From NCBI GenBank assembly GCA_910588565.1, contig CAJUPF010000041.1, positions 1-29,608 of the forward strand: a stretch of DNA of 29,608 bases. The letters run 5' to 3'. The notes under the pieces were generated by a model. It was not told where the DNA came from. It ran no database searches and was given only the letters and a program-made list of their open reading frames with translations. This DNA comes from an uncultured Lachnospiraceae bacterium (GTDB lineage: Bacteria; Bacillota; Clostridia; Lachnospirales; Lachnospiraceae). Below are positions 24,337 through 29,608 of the stretch, piece after piece (positions within the stretch are counted from its first letter, which is position 1; every line of letters starts with the position of its first letter). The position numbers and the translations under genes were made by a program.

Positions 24337-24609
24337 ATGAAAATTCAGGAATTATTGCCAATAGGATCAATTGTCCTGTTAAAGGATGGGGAAAAGCGAT
24401 TGATGATTAGTGGTATTAAGCAAAGTGATGTAAGTGGAGATGGGAAAGAGTACGATTATCTTGGCGTTTTGTATCCGGAAGGACATATCGGAGATCAGTT
24501 CCAGTATTTATTTAATCATGAGGATATTAATAAAATAATATTCCGTGGTTTTGAAGATGATGAAAGAGAAACATTTCTTGCGAAACTTACTGCGTATTAT
24601 GAAAGTTAG
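24337..24609 (+). CDS. DUF4176-like small protein associated with type VII effectors
   Basis: The 90-residue protein opens with LLPIGSIVLLKDGEKRLMISGIKQ, followed by YDYLGVLYPEGHIGDQFQYLFNHEDI and a final helix (DERETFLAKLTAYYE). This matches the pattern of DUF4176, a family common beside LXG effector genes in Firmicutes. It lies 17 bases after the candidate effector with ribosome site GGAGGA, so the two are translated from one message. Family members are thought to help present effectors for export; an immunity role is possible but less typical. There is no signal peptide or membrane helix. The gene ends before a strong bidirectional hairpin, closing the operon. Confidence 0.65.
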   Translation: MKIQELLPIGSIVLLKDGEKRLMISGIKQSDVSGDGKEYDYLGVLYPEGHIGDQFQYLFNHEDINKIIFRGFEDDERETFLAKLTAYYES

Positions 24610-24671
24610 TTTACTGGTAAATAGCCGATCTGTTTTGAGTAATAATATGTGGGCTGAAAGTGTGTTGCTTC

Positions 24672-24714
24672 TGAAAAATTATGAGGCAGGGAATCTCTGC
24701 CGCATAATTTTTCA
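24672..24714. terminator. Bidirectional terminator at the end of the type VII locus
   Basis: A 12-bp perfect inverted repeat (TGAAAAATTATG at 24672-24683, CATAATTTTTCA at 24703-24714) continues inward as GGCAG/CTGCC. It separates the plus-strand DUF4176-like gene from the minus-strand gene ending at 24726. T-runs in the arms serve both strands. Confidence 0.85.
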
Positions 24715-24725
24715 AAACGGAGCCA

Positions 24726-25577
24726 TTATTTTTTATCATGAAACATCTCTGTCAGCAATTTGTGCCTGTATGCTGCATCTTCTGTTGCACGCATTGCATC
24801 TTCTGACCTGTTGTTGGTTAACAGGTAATGCATTAAAGAAAGAATCGTATCTTCTCCCTTTTGAATACCTCTGCCTTCTATCTGATCCAAAACCTCACAC
24901 ATGCTTGTCGGCCTCCTTTCCATATCCGGGCTGCATGCACCCTCAAACCGGGAATCCTGTGTCATCACAGCCATCAGCTGCAGCAGTTCATGTACGTGAC
25001 GGATGGTTGTTTCCGGGGCAGTGTAGTTTCTGCTTTTGCGCATCTGTACAAAGTAATCTGCCACAATCCGAAAATCACTTGTAAACAGCTGCACCTGTTC
25101 ATCATTTAAATATGCGATTTCGTACAAATTCATTCGGTAGTCGTTGACATACGGCTTTAGCTCTTCAGGAATTGTCAGACAGTCATACAATGTCCTTGGC
25201 GTTTTCCAGCACCGCCGGTATCCAAAATACAAAACCAGAGTTACCACAGGATAGCGGGGCGCCGCCTCTTCTGTGAGAAGCTGTCCACGGTAAGCAGCTC
25301 CATCATAGGAAAACAGCCGCAGCGGCATATCGCTGTCTACATCCGTCTGATTTTCAAATCCATATAACGCAATGCGTACCAATCCTTTGCACCAGTATTT
25401 GGCAATATCCCGTTCCTGCGCATGTAATTTTCCATCCGATTTGTAACTGGAATTCGGACTCTCTTCTTCCAGTTCGAGAAGTACATTGATGATATCTGCA
25501 AACACGTCATTATAAGCTTCCAGTGTCTTTTCAGCAATATCCTTTTCAGCCACAGCGCCACTCCCTCTTGCTGCCAT
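24726..25577 (-). CDS. Rpn-family PD-(D/E)XK nuclease / transposase-like protein
   Basis: This 283-residue protein belongs to the Rpn/PD-(D/E)XK 'transposase' group abundant in Lachnospiraceae. The N-terminal nuclease part shows AEKTLEAYNDVFADIINVLL, an ERDIAKYW segment, IALYGFENQTDVDSDMPLR and YPVVTLVLYFGY. The middle has YLNDEQVQLFTSDFRIVADYFVQ, also characteristic. The family's usual C-terminal MGVEKGIEKG-like stretch is represented by GRGIQKGEDT. Rpn proteins promote RecA-independent recombination. The ATG at 25577 is chosen over 25589 because GAAGGA lies about five bases before it. The gene is single, with its own promoter, and is not obviously part of the type VII locus; copies are often scattered by duplication. 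Confidence 0.88.
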   Translation of the reverse strand: MAARGSGAVAEKDIAEKTLEAYNDVFADIINVLLELEEESPNSSYKSDGKLHAQERDIAKYWCKGLVRIALYGFENQTDVDSDMPLRLFSYDGAAYRGQLLTEEAAPRYPVVTLVLYFGYRRCWKTPRTLYDCLTIPEELKPYVNDYRMNLYEIAYLNDEQVQLFTSDFRIVADYFVQMRKSRNYTAPETTIRHVHELLQLMAVMTQDSRFEGACSPDMERRPTSMCEVLDQIEGRGIQKGEDTILSLMHYLLTNNRSEDAMRATEDAAYRHKLLTEMFHDKK

Positions 25578-25649
25578 ATTGTCCTTCATAGTTTCTTAGA
25601 TTTCTGTTGCTAAACAGATATTCTTTTCAGAATACAGTCTTCTTTTGTT

Positions 25650-25678
25650 ATTTTACAGTTCCAACTTCTGTTTTGCAA
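25650..25678 (-). promoter_or_regulatory. Promoter of the Rpn gene
   Basis: On the minus strand, TTGCAA (25673-25678) and TAAAAT (25650-25655) are separated by 17 bp, about 70 bases before the ATG at 25577. The rest of the divergent spacer 25679-25890 is AT-rich and shows no gene. Confidence 0.6.
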
Positions 25679-25897
25679 TTGATTTTTCATAAAGAATATA
25701 TAATTTTTACATGAAATTGTTTAGATATTCGTTATAATTTCTGCTTTAAATCAAGTCTATGAAATAATTGCAAAATTTTATTGTATCCATTGAAATTAGT
25801 ATTAAGAGTACAACATTTAAAGTTGTGATTTAGAAAAAGTTATTTTAATTTAAGGAAAGCATAGATTCATCAACGGTGCGTACAAACCAAAAGTATC

Positions 25898-25926
25898 TTG
25901 GAAAACCGAAAAAGGTCTGATATAAT
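25898..25926 (+). promoter_or_regulatory. Promoter of the DUF4143 ATPase gene
   Basis: TTGGAA (25898-25903) and consensus TATAAT (25921-25926) are spaced by 17 bp, 24 bases before the ATG. Confidence 0.8.
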
Positions 25927-25950
25927 AACCAGAAAAAATAAGGTGATAGC

Positions 25951-27306
25951 ATGAAAGATTTAAAAAGAGAAGCGTATCAGGAACTGCTTGCATGGAAACA
26001 GCGCCCGGATCATAAGACTTTGGAAGTATCTGGGGCAAGGCAGGTGGGAAAGACCTATCTTGTAAATAAATTCGCGGATGAGCAGTATGAACACAAAATA
26101 TATGTGAACCTGCTGGAACTTTCCGGAGAGGTATTTCTGGAGCATTACCATGAGATAAGGGACGAAATGAAAAAAGGAAGACAGTTCCAAAATCCGTTGA
26201 AAGAGCTTCTTCTTCGGTATATGCCGGAATTTACGGATGGGAAGAATACAGTAGTCATTATTGATGAGATTCAGGAATCCGCAGAGATTTATAACCGCAT
26301 CCGGGAATTTACAAGAAACCTGGAAAGTGATTTTATTGTAACCGGAAGCTATCTGGGGCGCATATTAAATAAAGATTTCCGATATTCCGCCGGGGATATG
26401 GCTTCTTTGGAGATACAGACGCTGAGTTTTGAGGAATTTCTGGAAGCTGCAGGAAAGGGGAAAGCATTTAAAAAGCTGGACATTTTCGGCTCCGGAGAGG
26501 AAGCTGTCTATCAGGAACTCACTGATTGGTATGGGGTTTACAGCCAGATCGGCGGGTATCCCAAAGTGGTGCTGCGGTATCTTGCAGGCGGCACAGTCAA
26601 AAAATGCCGGGAAGAACTGCAAGAGATTATTCGGTTGTTTACAAATGAAAGCCGCCGTTATTTTGAAGATATTCTGGATTATGAAGCATATGGGAATCTG
26701 TTCTGTAGTATCGCACGCGTTCTTGTAAAAGAAAAGAAAGGGTTTGACAAAGACAGCTTCAGCGAAGAGCTGCAGCAGATCGTGACAAAAGAGTACTCCA
26801 GTAATCTTGGAAAAGCCTCTGTAAACCGGGCAATGGACTGGCTGTACAGTTCCGGAATCATAGGATTTGCAGGAAAGATCCTCAACTGCAGTATTTTAGA
26901 GTTTCGGGCAAAAGCCAGATGCTATTTTATGGATGTAGGCCTTGCTTCATTTTTCTTAAAGCAGATCGGCTGTGAAGATTCTGATATCAGTGGAATTGTC
27001 AATGAGAATTTTGTATATCTGAATCTGAAACGGCGAAGCAGATATCCGGGCGAGCTTGCATTTGAGATGCCGGCATTTGCCACATGGGGAAAAGGAGAAC
27101 TGGATTTTTATACGAAGTCATTGGATTCCGGAAAAACCTACGTAATTGAGGTGAAGGCAGGGAAGAACAGTGCAAAAACGGCGATGGAGGCGCTCGAACA
27201 TGGAAAAGCTGATTATCTGGTGATGGCAAAAGGAAATACCCATGGCGGAGTGGCAGGCCGTGTGTATACAATTCCAATTTATGGGATTTCTAAGTTTAAA
27301 TTCTGA
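25951..27306 (+). CDS. AAA+ ATPase with DUF4143 C-terminal domain
   Basis: The 451-residue protein has Walker A GARQVGKT at residues 28-35 and Walker B VVIIDEI with D105-E106. The sensor region is ESDFIVTGSYLGRIL, and the FEEFLEAAGKG segment is typical of AAA_14. The C-terminal DUF4143 part contains KGELDFYTKSLDSG and YVIEVKAGKNS, a D...ExK arrangement resembling a PD-(D/E)XK nuclease core. These proteins are widespread in gut bacteria and archaea, often in many copies, with no settled function; DNA binding and defence or mobile-element roles have been suggested. Ribosome site AAGGTG lies about five bases before the ATG. It stands alone between its own promoter and terminator, so a link to the neighbouring type VII locus is not indicated. 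Confidence 0.92.
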   Translation: MKDLKREAYQELLAWKQRPDHKTLEVSGARQVGKTYLVNKFADEQYEHKIYVNLLELSGEVFLEHYHEIRDEMKKGRQFQNPLKELLLRYMPEFTDGKNTVVIIDEIQESAEIYNRIREFTRNLESDFIVTGSYLGRILNKDFRYSAGDMASLEIQTLSFEEFLEAAGKGKAFKKLDIFGSGEEAVYQELTDWYGVYSQIGGYPKVVLRYLAGGTVKKCREELQEIIRLFTNESRRYFEDILDYEAYGNLFCSIARVLVKEKKGFDKDSFSEELQQIVTKEYSSNLGKASVNRAMDWLYSSGIIGFAGKILNCSILEFRAKARCYFMDVGLASFFLKQIGCEDSDISGIVNENFVYLNLKRRSRYPGELAFEMPAFATWGKGELDFYTKSLDSGKTYVIEVKAGKNSAKTAMEALEHGKADYLVMAKGNTHGGVAGRVYTIPIYGISKFKF

Positions 27307-27319
27307 GTGAATGCGGTAG

Positions 27320-27361
27320 AAGGCAGTCAGATGTGCGTAAAGCACAGATGGCTGCCTTTTT
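27320..27361 (+). terminator. Rho-independent terminator of the ATPase gene
   Basis: AAGGCAG (27320-27326) pairs with CTGCCTT (27352-27358). An inner TGTGC/GCACA stem extends the hairpin, and TTTTT follows. It starts 13 bases after the stop codon. Confidence 0.88.
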
Positions 27362-27408
27362 GCATGACTGGATATGCAGAGCCTCTGTAACAGTCCAGCT
27401 TCTAAAAT

Positions 27409-27452
27409 ATAACTAAAAAGATATTGAATAACTTAACCTATAAGGTTATAAT
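27409..27452 (+). promoter_or_regulatory. Promoter of the InlB-repeat protein, matching the type VII promoter
   Basis: ATAACTAAAAAG at 27409-27420 is identical to the first 12 bases of the repeats upstream of essC. TTGAAT (27424-27429), a 17-bp spacer and consensus TATAAT (27447-27452) follow with the same geometry. The spacer copy is degenerate (TTAACCTATAAGGT, 27433-27446) but keeps AAGGT abutting TATAAT. It also contains a perfect AACCT-ATA-AGGTT inverted repeat. Confidence 0.8.
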
Positions 27453-27552
27453 GAAAGAAAATATCCACATCTGTTTTAAGAACGCAATACATGAAACAAA
27501 ACAGAAAAAATGGAATTTTTAAAGAAAATACTGATATTCAGGAGGAGCACAG

Positions 27553-29608
27553 ATGAGATTATCAAAGGGGAAGCAGATGTTTAAAGCAGGCGCCTGTATG
27601 GCAGCCATTTTGTTTGTTTTTATGATTGGAGCAGCAATTGGCAAAATGGAAGTAAAAGCAGCGACGCTGCCAGAACAATTTTTTGACGGGAGCTGGTACT
27701 ATTTTAAACACCATAAGGAAAATCCTGAAATAGCAGCCATGCGGGATGATATGGCAGGATTAAAGAAGCACTATTATGAAAAAGGAATTACATTGGGCTA
27801 CAGCCCATGCCAGGCTTTTGATCCCAAGGAATACCTTAAGCTGAATCCGGAACTTACAAGCAATTCCTATGTAAATTCAAATGAAGGGGCATACCAGCAT
27901 TTTGTAACATATGTGCTGTTGGGGACGGAACGCAGAAAGACTTCTGTTTTTTTTGATGTAGACTATTATGCGAAAGCTTTGGAATCTGTTCATCCAGGTG
28001 TATCTAATGGTGATTTGTTTTACCATTATTGTACCTGGGGAGCCAGAAACGGAGCGCTCGGTTCGGACAGCAGGGAAGCAAAAGCATTCAGCAGGCTCTA
28101 TAATTTTACAGCATATATGAAATATAATGCAGATGTAAACGCAGTATTCTCCAAACACGAGGACGGCGGGTTGTCAGGGGCATACCGGAATTTTCTGGTA
28201 TTTGACACAGCGGATGTTCCATCTGAGCGTGGAAGGCGCAGCAATGACTATTTTGATATGAAATATTATGCCCAGAAGATCGGGGGAAATTGCGAATACG
28301 CTTTCTGGTATTATATCAATTACGGCTATCAGGGGGATGACGATGATACGATACAGAGATATACAATTACTTACGACGCGAACGGAGGCAGCGGGGCTCC
28401 TGCACAGCAGAAAAAGGTACCTGGCATAGAGGTAAATCTAAGCGGCTCAAAGCCGGTACGCACCGGATATACCTTCCAGGGCTGGGCAGAATCTTCAGAC
28501 GCAGCTGCGGCAGACAGTAATTATGCACCGGGAAGCGCATATGCAGCAGATGCGGATCTGGCCTTATACGCAGTCTGGAAGCTGGATACCTACAAAATTT
28601 CCTATGACCTGAACGGAGGAACTTCCAAAGCAATACCGGAACAGACAAAAACACATGATAAAAGCATTGCGCTTTCTACCGAAATACCAATGCGCCCGAA
28701 CTATGGGTTTGCCGGATGGGGGATTTCCGCAGCGGATACCACTGCGGCTTATATGCCCGGAGAATCTTATACAGCAAATGCATCCGTGACATTATATGCG
28801 ATCTGGAAAGCAGATCAGTATATGGTATCCTATGATGCGAACGGGGGGACAGACGCACCGTTAGAACAGATAAAACCGTTGAATACAACATTAACATTAA
28901 GCAGCACAAAACCTGTGCGGGAAGGATACGATTTTATGGGCTGGGGAACCAGCGCAGATGCGGAAGAAGTTGCATATCTTCCAGGAAGCATTTATGCGGA
29001 AAATGCATCCATGCATCTGTTCGCCGTGTGGCGGATAAAAACCAACACGGTGAAGTATGATTTAAATGGCGGATTTTGCAGTGAAGATATGCCGGAACAG
29101 ATCAAAGTATATGGTGAGGCGCTTACGCTTTCCTTTAGAATGCCGACAAGGGACGGGTATGGATTCGCCGGATGGGCGACAGAAAAGAATGCGCAGACAG
29201 CCGCTTTTTATCCAGGAGACTTATACAGAGAAGAAAGCGGCGCAACGCTGTATGCCATATGGAAAAAAGACCAGTACCGGGTAATTTACCTTGCCGGTAC
29301 AGATGATACAGTAACCGGTTTGCCGGAACACATGGAACGAAGCGCCGGAGAAGAAGTCCAGATCAGCTCTGAAGCGCCAGTGCGTAAAGGATATACGTTT
29401 CAGGGATGGAAACGGATACAGGAAGATGGGAGTTCAGAATATTTTGCTCCGGGAGACGTCTATCATGAGGACGCTTCCCTGATCTTATATGCAGACTGGG
29501 ATATTGAGAAATATCCGGTTACTTATTACAATATAGATGAAACTGGTAATTATAACCAGTGGAGGACACAGACAAAACCGTATGGTGAAGATATTACGCT
29601 TCTGGAAG
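27553..29608 (+). CDS. Secreted multi-repeat surface protein (InlB B-type repeats), 3' end beyond the window
   Basis: The frame is open for 685 codons to the window end. A signal peptide occupies about residues 1-36, with a basic start, a long hydrophobic core, and cleavage probably after VKA. The N-terminal part contains four degenerate FD-x2-YY repeats (27817-28341). Five complete InlB B/Listeria-Bacteroides repeats of 74-79 residues follow, and a sixth is cut by the window edge. No catalytic domain is visible so far; a C-terminal anchor or enzyme domain may lie beyond. Ribosome site AGGAGG is seven bases before ATG 27553. Such proteins usually act in adhesion or cell-surface interaction. 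The promoter shares its repeat architecture with that of the essC operon, so joint expression with the type VII locus is likely, but export itself would be through the Sec pathway. Confidence 0.9.
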   Translation, partial: MRLSKGKQMFKAGACMAAILFVFMIGAAIGKMEVKAATLPEQFFDGSWYYFKHHKENPEIAAMRDDMAGLKKHYYEKGITLGYSPCQAFDPKEYLKLNPELTSNSYVNSNEGAYQHFVTYVLLGTERRKTSVFFDVDYYAKALESVHPGVSNGDLFYHYCTWGARNGALGSDSREAKAFSRLYNFTAYMKYNADVNAVFSKHEDGGLSGAYRNFLVFDTADVPSERGRRSNDYFDMKYYAQKIGGNCEYAFWYYINYGYQGDDDDTIQRYTITYDANGGSGAPAQQKKVPGIEVNLSGSKPVRTGYTFQGWAESSDAAAADSNYAPGSAYAADADLALYAVWKLDTYKISYDLNGGTSKAIPEQTKTHDKSIALSTEIPMRPNYGFAGWGISAADTTAAYMPGESYTANASVTLYAIWKADQYMVSYDANGGTDAPLEQIKPLNTTLTLSSTKPVREGYDFMGWGTSADAEEVAYLPGSIYAENASMHLFAVWRIKTNTVKYDLNGGFCSEDMPEQIKVYGEALTLSFRMPTRDGYGFAGWATEKNAQTAAFYPGDLYREESGATLYAIWKKDQYRVIYLAGTDDTVTGLPEHMERSAGEEVQISSEAPVRKGYTFQGWKRIQEDGSSEYFAPGDVYHEDASLILYADWDIEKYPVTYYNIDETGNYNQWRTQTKPYGEDITLLE
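27817..28341 (+). repeat. Four degenerate FD-x2-YY / YG-x2-EGR-like protein repeats
   Basis: Inside the secreted protein four stretches repeat a plan of about 35-50 residues: FDPKEYLKLNPEL...HFVTYVLLGTERR; FFDVDYYAKAL...YHYCTWGARNG; FTAYMKYNADV...RNFLVF; and YFDMKYYAQKI...WYYINYGYQGD. They resemble the FDxxYYxxxNPDV/YGxxEGR repeats seen in Clostridia cell-surface and secreted proteins, here strongly diverged. Confidence 0.6.
28360..29608 (+). repeat. Tandem InlB B-type (Listeria-Bacteroides) repeats, five complete and one partial
   Basis: Units start at 28360, 28582, 28810, 29035, 29266 and 29503. Each has a YxVxYDxNGG-like strand (replaced by YLAGTDD and YNIDETG in the last two), a P-x-R-x-G-Y-x-F-x-G-W core, and ends in LYAxWK. 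Divergence between units is high at DNA level, so the array is old rather than recently expanded. Confidence 0.9.

Noticed and set aside
24545..25084. 179-residue plus-strand frame opposite the Rpn gene
   Set aside because: It lies antisense to a clear Rpn-family gene, crosses a terminator hairpin, and its composition (many Cys, Leu, His) is typical of a shadow frame.
24726..25577. Rpn-like gene as an intact transposon carrying the type VII locus
   Set aside because: No terminal inverted repeats or target duplications were seen around it, and Rpn-like genes are common stand-alone genes in this group.
28360..29608. InlB repeat region as a tandem DNA repeat array
   Set aside because: The periodicity is at protein level only; unit lengths vary (222-237 bp) and the DNA of the units is well diverged.

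Overview
The window looks like a chromosome segment from a gut-type Clostridia, most likely Lachnospiraceae. The grounds are moderately AT-rich DNA, strong AGGAGG ribosome binding sites, ECF sigma factors paired with DUF4179-type membrane proteins, an Rpn/PD-(D/E)XK transposase-like protein, a DUF4143 ATPase, and a Firmicutes-type (T7SSb) EssC/WXG100 locus. No rRNA, tRNA, CRISPR array or intact insertion sequence was seen.

Region 1 (1-8054) is made of envelope-stress and sensing modules. An ECF sigma factor overlaps its probable membrane anti-sigma partner (178-1675). A two-gene unit of unknown function with its own promoter follows (1935-2902). Next come a response regulator/histidine kinase pair and a BcrAB-like ABC exporter (2953-6328), then a second ECF sigma/DUF4179 pair (6418-8054). 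Region 2 (8059-9818) holds nested inverted repeats and a minus-strand TerD-AIM24 pair. Region 3 (9966-15945) has a lipoprotein cyclophilin, then a second two-component system with an MacB/Bce-like ABC transporter. Its ATPase gene is preceded by four phased repeats that look like a response-regulator site.

Region 4 (16066-24609) is the most unusual part: a compact type VII secretion-like locus. An XRE regulator is divergent from a strong promoter with two identical 14-bp direct repeats. This promoter drives essC, a YukD/EsaB ubiquitin-like gene, five WXG100-type genes, a 403-residue candidate effector with a helical N-terminus and a glycine/alanine-rich hydrophobic segment, and a DUF4176-like small protein. 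EsaA, EssA and EssB/YukC are not in the window. EssC domain 1 keeps a perfect Walker A motif but appears to have lost its Walker B core.

Region 5 (24672-29608) has a minus-strand Rpn-like nuclease, a DUF4143 ATPase, and the start of a large secreted protein with degenerate FD-YY repeats followed by InlB-type repeats, cut by the window end. The promoter of this last gene shares the unusual repeat architecture of the essC promoter. The two units, about 10 kb apart, are therefore probably co-regulated, which makes the secreted repeat protein a candidate functional partner of the type VII locus.
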